Shown here in pieces: positions 1-7,653 of a stretch of DNA of 12,216 nt. A program made the translations under genes and the position numbers. Every line of letters starts with the position of its first letter. Position 1 is the first letter of the stretch. The DNA comes from CAYJPK01 sp964372035. Lineage in GTDB: Bacteria > Desulfobacterota > Desulfovibrionia > Desulfovibrionales > Desulfovibrionaceae. The notes under the pieces were generated by a model. The model did not search any database. It saw only the letters and a program-made list of their open reading frames with translations, and was not told the origin of the DNA. The DNA is taken from contig CAYJPK010000065.1 of the NCBI GenBank assembly GCA_964372035.1, positions 1 through 12,216 of the forward strand, given 5' to 3'.

Positions 1-47
1 CACTTATGCTATCGCAGTCAATGATAGTAATTTCATCTGAAATTACT
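1..47 (+). repeat. 47-bp dispersed repeat, copy 1, ending in a hairpin
   Basis: This sequence matches 11290-11336 in the same orientation at 45 of 47 positions. The differences are A11 versus T11300 and A26 versus G11315. Its last 22 bases form an inverted repeat (26-47) with 10-bp arms around TC. The match may extend left, but the window starts at base 1. It lies 22 bp beyond the pyrK stop codon and, in the orientation shared with copy 2, runs toward pyrK, so it is not a leader of any gene in view. It could be part of a structured RNA, a dispersed hairpin repeat, or the end of a gene lying mostly outside the window. The repeat is directly visible; its function is unknown. Confidence 0.85.
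26..47. other. Inverted repeat (hairpin) beyond the 3' end of pyrK
   Basis: The arms AGTAATTTCA and TGAAATTACT pair perfectly over 10 bp with a 2-nt spacer, so the practical loop would be about 4 nt. The stem is AT-rich. Only TTTA follows on the plus strand, and no T tract follows on the minus strand, so it is a poor intrinsic terminator in either direction. Its position after the last visible gene of the minus-strand operon still allows a role in transcript ending or 3'-end protection. Confidence 0.6.
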
Positions 48-69
48 TTACAAAATATATAAATTGCAA

Positions 70-876
70 TTAATGATTTTCATCAATAATAATATGTTCA
101 GCCCAAAATACAGGACCATTAACGCAAGAACGCTGCGGAAGTTCAGTTGAGATTGGGTTTTTGTCACTTGGAGTGCAAACACAGCCAAGGCAAGCACCGA
201 CGCCACAAGCCATCTTATTTTCAAGTGAAACCTGTGTTTTTGCATTATACTTTGCAGAAATATCAGCTACATATTTTAAGAATGGAGTTGGACCACAAGA
301 TAAAATAAGTCCATCATTTTGCGCATGTTCTTTAATTTCTTCTTCAACTTTTGCTAAAAAGCTATTACGATCTTCAATAGAATTCTCTTGATAATTCTTA
401 AAGTCTATTTGTGAGCTCATGCTATTTGCAGGGTAAGAATCAAGGCTTGGTCTATGCCCAAAAAGCATTTTTAAATTTTTCTTATTAGGGTGAGCATCAA
501 TATAACCAGCAAAAGGAACAATGCCAATTCCACCAGCTAAAAGTAAGGTTTTTTTATCCCCATCAAGCTCAAAAGAAGAGCCAAGAGGACCCCAAACAGC
601 AACATTATCACCCTTTTGAAGTTTTGCCATTTCGTTTGTACCACGTCCAACTGCTTGAAAAAAGAAAATTAATTCATCATCATTCATACGGCAAATTGAA
701 AGAGGACGTCCCCAAAGAGGATCTAATTTAAAGCTCTGAGGACGAAGCATTGCAAACTGACCAGCTTTAAAATTATCCCATTTTGGACGAGTTAATTTTA
801 ATTCAAAAAAAGTATTATCATTGCCATACGGCACTAAGTCTATAACTTTAAGAGTCGAATAACTTTTATCAAACAT
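70..876 (-). CDS. pyrK: Dihydroorotate dehydrogenase electron-transfer subunit (PyrK)
   Basis: PyrK carries FAD and a [2Fe-2S] cluster and passes electrons from the FMN site of class 1B dihydroorotate dehydrogenase (PyrD) to NAD+ in UMP synthesis; the protein is cytoplasmic. The 268 residues are a normal length. An FAD-binding beta-barrel comes first, with the flavin motif GRPLS (residues 56-60). A Rossmann-like NAD-binding domain follows, with AGGIGIVPF (114-122) and CGPTPFL (194-200). The C-terminal cluster motif has cysteines 224, 229, 232 and 251, the C-X4-C-X2-C spacing of PyrK with a slightly long last gap. The ATG at 874-876 follows an AAAGGTG ribosome site. It is the last visible gene of the minus-strand run, 20 bp after the MATE gene. 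PyrD is not in the window. A ferredoxin reductase-like relative is possible, but the cysteine pattern favours PyrK. Confidence 0.9.
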   Translation of the reverse strand: MFDKSYSTLKVIDLVPYGNDNTFFELKLTRPKWDNFKAGQFAMLRPQSFKLDPLWGRPLSICRMNDDELIFFFQAVGRGTNEMAKLQKGDNVAVWGPLGSSFELDGDKKTLLLAGGIGIVPFAGYIDAHPNKKNLKMLFGHRPSLDSYPANSMSSQIDFKNYQENSIEDRNSFLAKVEEEIKEHAQNDGLILSCGPTPFLKYVADISAKYNAKTQVSLENKMACGVGACLGCVCTPSDKNPISTELPQRSCVNGPVFWAEHIIIDENH

Positions 877-896
877 AATTCACCTTTAATATTGAG

Positions 897-2264
897 TTAA
901 AAATTGAAAACTTTCGTATTATTAATAAACTTATTTTCTTGTTGGCGCAAGCGTAAGAATAAAGCAATCGCCGCAAGAGCCATAAATATGTCAATTGCTA
1001 TCCAAAATCCAATGGCTGCCATAGGTTCTGTAATTAAATTTGTTCTAGCTAAGACATAGCCAAGTGGTATGCCTCCAATCCAGTAAGCTGCTGAATTAAT
1101 AAGTAAAATTGGTTTTGTGTCATTATACGCCCTAAGTGCTCCAACCACCACAACTTGAACACTATCAGGTATCTGGTAAATAGCTGTATAAATTAAAATA
1201 TTTGAAGCAATTGCCATAACCTCCACATCTTTAGTGAAGATATAAGGAATGTAATGCCTTAAAACTAAAATAGCAGTTGTAGAGCAGATAGCACCAATCA
1301 AGCACATTGTAAGGGCCGCACGAGAGGCAACTATTGGAAGTTGCTTATCGTCTTGCCCAAGTCTAATGCCAACACGAATACTTGTTGCCATGCTAATTGA
1401 AAGCGGTAACATAAAAATCATGCCGCTAAAACTAAGTGCTACTTGGTTTGAGGCAACAGCAACTGCACCAAGTGGAGCAAGTAAAATAGAAACACAGCAA
1501 AACATGCTTACTTCGCAAAGAAGAGCAAGAGCATTTGGCAAGCCAACATTAACAATATGCTTAAGCTTTTGCATATCTGGTTTACAGAAACGAAGCAAAA
1601 TACTGCGAGTATTTTTCTGCAAATAAATTTGTAAAAACATAGTAATTGCCAGGCCATAGCAAACTATTGCCGTAGCAACACCACTACCAACACCACCCAT
1701 AGGCTCAAAGCCAAAATGACCAAAAATAAAGGTGTAGTTACCTAAAATATTTAATAATACACCAAATAGTGCAGTGTTCATAGCTATTCTGACATTCGAC
1801 ATACCGTCCATGCCACAGCGTAGTGCACTAAAAACAAGGTAGCCAGGCAAACCATAGGAGCAAGCAGCCAAATAACGGCGTGTCATATCAGTTAATTTTT
1901 CTTCATATCCAAATGATGGCAAGATTGCAATTATAGCATGAATAACGCCAAAAAGTATGAGTGATAAAAATAAAGCAAGCCAAATCGCTTGATAAATCTC
2001 GTTTGAAACGTCTTTACGATGTTTTCTTGAATGATAAATTCTAGCAACATTAGGAATGATTGCCATTAGTAAGCCCTGTCCAAATAAGATAATCGGCATC
2101 CAAAAAGATGAGCCAAGGGCAACAGCGGCAAGGTCAATTGTACCAGCATGACCAGACATAGAAGCATCAACAAAGCCCATTGATACTTGAGCGATTTGTG
2201 TTAAAAGAATTGGGATTGTTAAAACAAATAACTCTTTAAACTCATTTGAAAAATTTTTATTCAT
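897..2264 (-). CDS. MATE-family multidrug/Na+ antiporter (NorM/MdtK type)
   Basis: This is a polytopic inner-membrane protein of 455 residues from the chosen ATG, the usual MATE size, with about twelve hydrophobic segments and almost no large soluble domain. The first helix region (TQIAQVSMGFVDASMSGHAG) and the later stretch with LLNILGNYTFIFG and GGVGSGVATAIV match the NorM/MdtK subgroup, which exports cationic drugs and metabolites in exchange for Na+ or H+. The substrate cannot be read from sequence. A GTG at 2273 would add three residues, but neither start has a clear ribosome site; the ATG at 2262-2264 was preferred. The gene begins 14 bp after the DHH-CBS-nucleotidyltransferase stop and ends 20 bp before pyrK, so it is probably cotranscribed. 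The link with its neighbours looks positional rather than functional. Confidence 0.9.
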   Translation of the reverse strand: MNKNFSNEFKELFVLTIPILLTQIAQVSMGFVDASMSGHAGTIDLAAVALGSSFWMPIILFGQGLLMAIIPNVARIYHSRKHRKDVSNEIYQAIWLALFLSLILFGVIHAIIAILPSFGYEEKLTDMTRRYLAACSYGLPGYLVFSALRCGMDGMSNVRIAMNTALFGVLLNILGNYTFIFGHFGFEPMGGVGSGVATAIVCYGLAITMFLQIYLQKNTRSILLRFCKPDMQKLKHIVNVGLPNALALLCEVSMFCCVSILLAPLGAVAVASNQVALSFSGMIFMLPLSISMATSIRVGIRLGQDDKQLPIVASRAALTMCLIGAICSTTAILVLRHYIPYIFTKDVEVMAIASNILIYTAIYQIPDSVQVVVVGALRAYNDTKPILLINSAAYWIGGIPLGYVLARTNLITEPMAAIGFWIAIDIFMALAAIALFLRLRQQENKFINNTKVFNF

Positions 2265-2278
2265 TAGTTTCACTTTTT

Positions 2279-4960
2279 TTATTTAAAGCTTACGCTTTTA
2301 GTAAGTTCATAGTATATTTTTTTTGCAAGCTCTATTTGCTCTTGCTTATCATTAACTTCGCTATCAAGCTTTGCACATCTAACTTTATGCAAGACTTTTG
2401 AGAAAATTGGGCTTGGTATGAACCCAAGCTTGATTAAATCTGCACCTCTAATATCAGCTTCAATCAATCTCCACCTATTGATGTACAGGGAAATATTACG
2501 ATCACCATCTTTTGCAGGCGATCTTGCCATTAAGTATAATAAGCCATTAAGTGGGATTTTTTCCAATATAGTACAAAGTTCACTAATTTTGCGGTTTTTC
2601 TTGCGCTTCCATGCTGTAACTAGCGGTAGGGCTTTTCCAATTTGCTCTCGCAGTGCTAAATATTCTTGCTTAAAAGTATCAGGCAAGTAAAGTCTATCAA
2701 GCATCTTCTTGGTTTCTGTTATACTGCGTTTACTAGCAAATGCAAGCAAATAAATGGTCTGTAAATCTATTTTTTCTGTAAGGTAAAGTAATTGATACCA
2801 TTCTAAAACTTTTTTTACCTTACTTAGTAGCTCATGCTTTGCTTCAGTTAATTCAAACATAGGTGAGATTGCTTTTAAGATATTAAGCCTATCCATTTCT
2901 TCAATACAGGCTAAGGCATTTTTTTCATTAAAGATTATTGATAATTCATGCATGATACGGCTACCAGATAATTTATCAATCATTTTAAGCTCTAATGAGT
3001 TTTTAATTAAGCGTATGGCTTGCTCATCTAATTGGAATTTATAGCGAACTGCAAAGCGAATTGCCCTGATAATACGAGTTGGGTCTTCAACAAAGCTTAA
3101 ACTATGCAATACTCTGATTTTTTTTCGCTGAATGTCCTCTTGCCCGCCGAAAAAGTCAACTAAAATACTGTATTTATCTGAATTTAAGCGAATTGCCATT
3201 GCATTTATTGTAAAATCTCGCCTAAATAAATCCATTTTAATAGAAGATAATTCAACAGTTGGAAGAGCAGCAGGGTAGAGATAATATTCTAGCCTTGCCG
3301 TAGCAACATCAACTCGACGCTCAACTCCATCTGCATCATTAAAAATTACAATTGCAGTTAAAAAAGTATGGTGTTCACGCACTCGACCTTTCAATTTTTT
3401 AGATAATTCACGAGCAAAATCAATACCATCACCCTCGACAACTAAATCAAGATCATCTAAATCAGCACTTGGGCGAGCTAGCAAAACATCACGCACAAAA
3501 CCACCAACAGCATAAACCGGAACTTCAAATTTATCAGCAAGTTCTGAAGCTACTTTTAAAACATTATTAAGGTATCTTGGTAAGCGGTTTTGCAAGGCAC
3601 GATTTAAGCTGTACTCCTTTTTGCGTTCTGTCTTTGGTAGCGGTATATTACCATTATCATGCACAAACATATTAATAATGTCAGTTCTGGTCACAACACC
3701 AACAGTATTATTTTTTTCATCAATTACAGGCACTAGTCGTTGTTTTTCACCAATAATAATATCCATAATTTCTTGGAGTGGAGTTTCAAAATTTGCTAAG
3801 CTTGGATATGGTTGCATATAAATTCTAACAGGCATATCGCCAAGACCATGCGAAACAGCTCTTGATGCTGTTTGCTCATCTAAAATGCCAACGCTGTTTA
3901 AGGTATTGTCGGTAAAAACAGGTGAAGCTTTTAGCCCGTAACGGTTCATTACAATCTTAGCATCATGGATCGACATATTTTCTTCAATACCACGAGCAGG
4001 AGAGGACATTAAATCTTGAGCCGTTCTATTTGGATTCATTTGAGCATAAATTTCTCTGAAAATAACTTCTTTGATTTCAGCAAGTGGCATGCTTTTAACT
4101 GAGGCCGCAGCAGCAAAATTATGACCTCCACCACCAAGCACCTTGCATACTTTGCCAACATCAATATTGCTTATGCGTGAACGTGCAACAACTTGAATTT
4201 TATCAGCTAAAATCCCAATTGCAAATAAAACATCACAAACCTCCATCTCCATAAAGCGTTGAACAATAACAGCAAAATCACCAATAAAATGGTCTGCGCT
4301 TGCTTGTGAAATGGTTAAGCAATTATTACCAAGCGCATGCATATTCGCATTTGCAAGCAAATCATGTAAGACTTTAATATGGGTTGAGGTAAGGTTATTT
4401 TTTAGTAGGGCTGAAATTGCCTCAACGTCCATACCCCTTTTATACAGCCAAGCTGCAGCATTAAAATCTTGCTTAGTAGTTGAAGAATACTTGAAAGAGC
4501 CTGTGTCTTCATAAATTCCTGCACCAATTATTGTAGCATCTTGAGAGCTTATCTCAATTTTTTGTTTTTTAAGCTCTTGAACTAAAATAGAACAAGTTGA
4601 GCCATAAGCTTTATACTTATGTAGGGTGGAATTTATGCAGTCATTAGTTTTTTGATGGTGGTCATAAATATGAACTTCAATACCATCTTTTTGTAAAAAT
4701 TTCTCAATATGAGCAACACGACTTGCTTGGCAAGTATCAACAATAACAATACGTTCTATATCTTCAGGATCAATTTCTTTTATTTGCACAAAGCTATAGA
4801 AAACATTGATAAAATCATTAAAATAAGCATTTAATTCTTTTTCCATACTGCCAGGGTAAACAAGCAAAGAATTAGGGTAGAGCTTTGAAGCAGCAATTAT
4901 TGCGGCTAGAGCGTCCCAGTCTGCATTAATGTGGCAGGTGATAAGAGTGTATTTTTGCAT
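2279..4960 (-). CDS. DHH phosphoesterase - CBS pair - tRNA nucleotidyltransferase (CCA/A-adding type) fusion
   Basis: This 893-residue fusion has three parts. Residues 1-310 are a DHH/DHHA1 phosphoesterase like NrnA: NADWDA (12-17), VDTC (74-77), DHH (100-102), the acidic GIYEDTG (148-154) and GGGGH (276-280). These are the usual metal-ligand and substrate motifs. Residues about 316-435 hold two CBS motifs, which often bind adenine nucleotides. Residues about 478-890 are a class II nucleotidyltransferase with GGFVRD (486-491), a DLDDLDLVVEGD segment (500-511), RRDFTINAMA (580-589) and the base-selecting EDPTR (625-629). This architecture is known in Desulfobacterota and Aquificota, where such proteins act in tRNA CCA-end synthesis, sometimes adding only the A, or as poly(A) polymerases. 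Which activity applies here cannot be told from sequence. The ATG at 4958-4960 lies 44 bp after xerD with a weak ribosome site. No frameshift is seen. Confidence 0.93.
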   Translation of the reverse strand: MQKYTLITCHINADWDALAAIIAASKLYPNSLLVYPGSMEKELNAYFNDFINVFYSFVQIKEIDPEDIERIVIVDTCQASRVAHIEKFLQKDGIEVHIYDHHQKTNDCINSTLHKYKAYGSTCSILVQELKKQKIEISSQDATIIGAGIYEDTGSFKYSSTTKQDFNAAAWLYKRGMDVEAISALLKNNLTSTHIKVLHDLLANANMHALGNNCLTISQASADHFIGDFAVIVQRFMEMEVCDVLFAIGILADKIQVVARSRISNIDVGKVCKVLGGGGHNFAAAASVKSMPLAEIKEVIFREIYAQMNPNRTAQDLMSSPARGIEENMSIHDAKIVMNRYGLKASPVFTDNTLNSVGILDEQTASRAVSHGLGDMPVRIYMQPYPSLANFETPLQEIMDIIIGEKQRLVPVIDEKNNTVGVVTRTDIINMFVHDNGNIPLPKTERKKEYSLNRALQNRLPRYLNNVLKVASELADKFEVPVYAVGGFVRDVLLARPSADLDDLDLVVEGDGIDFARELSKKLKGRVREHHTFLTAIVIFNDADGVERRVDVATARLEYYLYPAALPTVELSSIKMDLFRRDFTINAMAIRLNSDKYSILVDFFGGQEDIQRKKIRVLHSLSFVEDPTRIIRAIRFAVRYKFQLDEQAIRLIKNSLELKMIDKLSGSRIMHELSIIFNEKNALACIEEMDRLNILKAISPMFELTEAKHELLSKVKKVLEWYQLLYLTEKIDLQTIYLLAFASKRSITETKKMLDRLYLPDTFKQEYLALREQIGKALPLVTAWKRKKNRKISELCTILEKIPLNGLLYLMARSPAKDGDRNISLYINRWRLIEADIRGADLIKLGFIPSPIFSKVLHKVRCAKLDSEVNDKQEQIELAKKIYYELTKSVSFK

Positions 4961-5004
4961 ATTATTTTCTTGTTATTTTAAGGATTTACAGAAAATTTAA
5001 AATA

Positions 5005-5904
5005 TTAATTATTTCTTGATCTTGGGTGAAAATTACTATGGATTTGCTTAAGGCGAACTGTTTGCACATGAGTATAAATTTCTGTTGCTGCTAAGTCCGC
5101 ATGTCCAAGTAAAATCTGAACTGAACGTAAATCTGCTCCGCCCTCAAGCAAATGTGTTGCAAAACTATGCCTAAAAGAGTGAGGCGAAATTTCCTTATGT
5201 ATTTTAGCAAGTAAGGCGTAACGCTTGATTAACTTAAATATTGCTTGTCGACTAAGTCCAGCACCTGAGCGATTTAAAAATAAAATATCACAGGTGGGTT
5301 TAAAGTCAGAACGAAAAAACTTGATATATCTTTGTAGTTTAGCAAGAGCTAATTCATTTATCGGAATTAATCTTTCTTTACTACCCTTTCCAAAGACTCG
5401 CACAATTCCACGCTGCATGTCAAGCTCTGATAATTTAATATTTATCAGCTCACTAACACGAAGTCCAGCAGCATATAGCAATTCCAGAATTGCCCTGTCA
5501 CGCACGCCGAGCTTGTCAGTATCGTTTGGTGCATTTAATAAATCATTAACTTCATCAATAGACAGAACATCAGGTAAACTTTGTGCTAGCTTAGGATTAT
5601 CAACATGTTCAGCTGGATTAAAATTTAATTCTCCATCTTCCATGCACCAAGCAAAAAAATTGCGTAAACCAGAAATTCGCCTTGCTAAGGTTCTTGAACT
5701 ATCACCACGTCCACGTAACCATGCGATAAACAACATCATATTTTCATCATCAAGATCTTGTAATTGTAGTTCAAGCTCTGACATAAAACTATCTAAAGCT
5801 TCTAAATCTTGCTTGTATGAACTTACGGTATTTTTAGATAAAGTCCGCTCTGCCAATAGGTGGTCAAGCCAAGCATTAGCAGTTATTTTTGAAATAACTT
5901 CCAT
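5005..5904 (-). CDS. xerD: Site-specific tyrosine recombinase XerD
   Basis: Xer recombinases resolve chromosome dimers at dif during division. From the chosen ATG this protein has 299 residues, the classic XerC/D length. It has an N-terminal SAM-like DNA-binding domain (ERTLSKNTVSSYKQDL) and a catalytic domain with the full tyrosine recombinase set: arginine in AAGLRVSEL, lysine in GKGSKERLIPI, HSFRHSFATHLL with H-x-x-R, LLGHADLAATEIYTHV with the late histidine and the nucleophilic tyrosine. The start is the ATG at 5902-5904, which overlaps the recJ stop as TAATG and suggests translational coupling. A TTG at 5919 would add five residues and has no properly spaced ribosome site. XerD rather than XerC is chosen from overall resemblance and the recJ neighbour, so the letter is less certain than the family. 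No integrase accessory gene or att-like repeat is nearby, so this looks like the housekeeping enzyme. Confidence 0.9.
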   Translation of the reverse strand: MEVISKITANAWLDHLLAERTLSKNTVSSYKQDLEALDSFMSELELQLQDLDDENMMLFIAWLRGRGDSSRTLARRISGLRNFFAWCMEDGELNFNPAEHVDNPKLAQSLPDVLSIDEVNDLLNAPNDTDKLGVRDRAILELLYAAGLRVSELINIKLSELDMQRGIVRVFGKGSKERLIPINELALAKLQRYIKFFRSDFKPTCDILFLNRSGAGLSRQAIFKLIKRYALLAKIHKEISPHSFRHSFATHLLEGGADLRSVQILLGHADLAATEIYTHVQTVRLKQIHSNFHPRSRNN

Positions 5905-7625
5905 TAGATTAAACGCCAATCTCTAACTTTTAATTCAACATTAGATACACCGTTAAAATTATTAATTCCAGGCGTATAGACTATTTGCATGTTAACACCA
6001 GCCTCAATATGTGCAAATTGATCGTACATATTCCAAAGTTTAGCATGCAAGCAAATATTTGTCGTTGTGTCTAATAATTCTAATTGCAAGTGGTTGCCAA
6101 CTCTGCCAAGTTTACGTTTTTTGCGTAAAATTAATTTTGGAGATAAAAAGTTTGGCTCTGAATTTGACATTCCAAAGGGTTGTAATGATTCAAGCGATTT
6201 GAGAAAATTAAAATCAGATGCAAGGCTAAAATTAAGCTCACTATCAACTCTTAAATTTGGCATAGGGTAGCTATTATTGAATTTTTCCCTTGCTAATTCG
6301 TTAAATCTAGTGCGCAGTGCTTCCAAATTTTCAGCCTTTAAGCGCAGTCCGGCTGCTTGGCGATGCCCACCATATTTTAAAAGCAAATCGCTACACGAGC
6401 ATAGAGCTTCATATAAATCGAAATCACTAATTGAACGTCCAGAACCTTTTAACTCCCCATTATCATTGCATAATACTAAAAGAGGTCTATGATAAATATC
6501 CATGATTTGTGAGGCAACAATCCCAATAACTCCTTGATGCCAGTTTGCACCATAAAGCACAAAGCCAAAATCATTTTCATAAGGCTTAATCTGCTCAAGA
6601 GCTTCTTCAAAAATTCTTTTTTCTTCTTCTTGGCGTTCTTTATTTGCGTCATTTAACTCATTTGCATAAATGGCAGCTTCATCATATGAATTTGACATAA
6701 ACATCTCAACCGCCTTATGCGCAGAGCCCATGCGCCCAATGGCATTTATCCTTGGTGCAAGCCCAAAAACTGCTTGCCAAGAGCCAATATTTGCACTTCG
6801 TTCATAGCCGCTAATTGCTTTAAGCTCAGCTAGACCAGGTCGTTTGGCTGCCTTTATGACGAGTAATCCATTTTTTACTAAAATCCTATTCTGACCTGTA
6901 AGCGGTACAATATCAGCCAAAGTCCCAAGAGCAACTAAGTCCAATACTTCACGCATATCCATTTTTTTGCCAGTATGTTCAGATAATCTTGAATTAACTG
7001 CTGCCATAACATAAAATATTGCGCCAACTCCAGCCAAATCAGGGCAAGGACAGACTCCAATTTTTGGGTTAAAAATAGCATGAGCAGGTGGCAACTCTTC
7101 TGGTGGTACGTGGTGATCAGTTATGATGCTTGTAAAGCCAAGCTCATTTGCTCTTTTTATTGGTTCATAATCACTAATAGCACAGTCAACAGTGATAAGT
7201 AGCTGATATGACTTTGAAAGTTCTTCAATTGCTGCAAGGTTTAAGCCGTAACCTTCTGTGCGCTTTGGTAAGTAGTAATGTGGCTCATAGCCGTGAAATT
7301 TTAAAACTTGAAGAGCTAGCACTGTTCCTGTTATGCCATCAACGTCGTAATCACCATAAATAACAGGTTTTTTACCCTCAAGAAGGCTTTTTACAATTAA
7401 ATCAGCACAATTTTCAAGATTATGCCAAAATTCCGGTTTTGCTAGATTTCTAAGATTTGGATAGAGAAATTCATCAAGTAGCTTAAAGTCATTAAGACCC
7501 CTCTTGCGTAAAATTTTAAGCAAAAGGGGTTCTATATCAAGCATCTCTGCTTGTTTATTTTCTTCAGTAGTATAAATTGAGTCAACAATATTATCTAAAA
7601 GCCATTTTTTTTGTAGTATTGGCAT
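5904..7625 (-). CDS. recJ: Single-stranded-DNA-specific exonuclease RecJ
   Basis: RecJ degrades single-stranded DNA 5' to 3' in recombinational repair, mismatch repair and base-excision repair. The 573 residues match the family length. The DHH domain shows GDYDVDGITG (91-100), ITVDCAIS (144-151), TDHH (169-172) and DLAGVG (196-201). PRINAIGRMG (291-300) lies between the subdomains, and GGHRQAAGL (419-427) is the DHHA1 motif. The C-terminal part (about 470-570) fits the OB-like RecJ domain. The position after VDC is alanine where many homologues have glycine, but the metal-binding aspartate is kept. A GGGAG ribosome site stands 10 bp before the ATG at 7623-7625. It lies 28 bp after the TPR gene and overlaps xerD by one base. 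Confidence 0.95.
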   Translation of the reverse strand: MPILQKKWLLDNIVDSIYTTEENKQAEMLDIEPLLLKILRKRGLNDFKLLDEFLYPNLRNLAKPEFWHNLENCADLIVKSLLEGKKPVIYGDYDVDGITGTVLALQVLKFHGYEPHYYLPKRTEGYGLNLAAIEELSKSYQLLITVDCAISDYEPIKRANELGFTSIITDHHVPPEELPPAHAIFNPKIGVCPCPDLAGVGAIFYVMAAVNSRLSEHTGKKMDMREVLDLVALGTLADIVPLTGQNRILVKNGLLVIKAAKRPGLAELKAISGYERSANIGSWQAVFGLAPRINAIGRMGSAHKAVEMFMSNSYDEAAIYANELNDANKERQEEEKRIFEEALEQIKPYENDFGFVLYGANWHQGVIGIVASQIMDIYHRPLLVLCNDNGELKGSGRSISDFDLYEALCSCSDLLLKYGGHRQAAGLRLKAENLEALRTRFNELAREKFNNSYPMPNLRVDSELNFSLASDFNFLKSLESLQPFGMSNSEPNFLSPKLILRKKRKLGRVGNHLQLELLDTTTNICLHAKLWNMYDQFAHIEAGVNMQIVYTPGINNFNGVSNVELKVRDWRLI

Positions 7626-7653
7626 TTATTCTTTGCTCCCTAAATGGTAGCAT

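Noticed and set aside
26..47. Hairpin beyond pyrK as a confirmed Rho-independent terminator
   Set aside because: The stem is AT-rich and no T run follows in either direction, so it is kept only as a hairpin.
62..71. Ten-base palindrome AATTGCAATT, also found at 11210-11219, as a second shared motif of the two repeat sites
   Set aside because: It lies on opposite sides of the repeat at the two places and is simple AT-rich sequence, so chance is adequate.
48..245. A 65-codon hydrophobic minus-strand frame over the pyrK end
   Set aside because: It overlaps the pyrK cluster-binding region, which is certain coding sequence in another frame; the apparent hydrophobicity is a by-product.
5005..5904. 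xerD as the integrase of a genomic island
   Set aside because: It is length-typical XerD, coupled to recJ inside a housekeeping operon, with no tRNA, att-like repeat or phage gene nearby.
5225..5926. A 233-codon open frame on the plus strand opposite xerD
   Set aside because: It lies antisense to a complete tyrosine recombinase with every catalytic residue. The translation is serine-, leucine- and arginine-rich without recognisable motifs, typical of a frame shadow.
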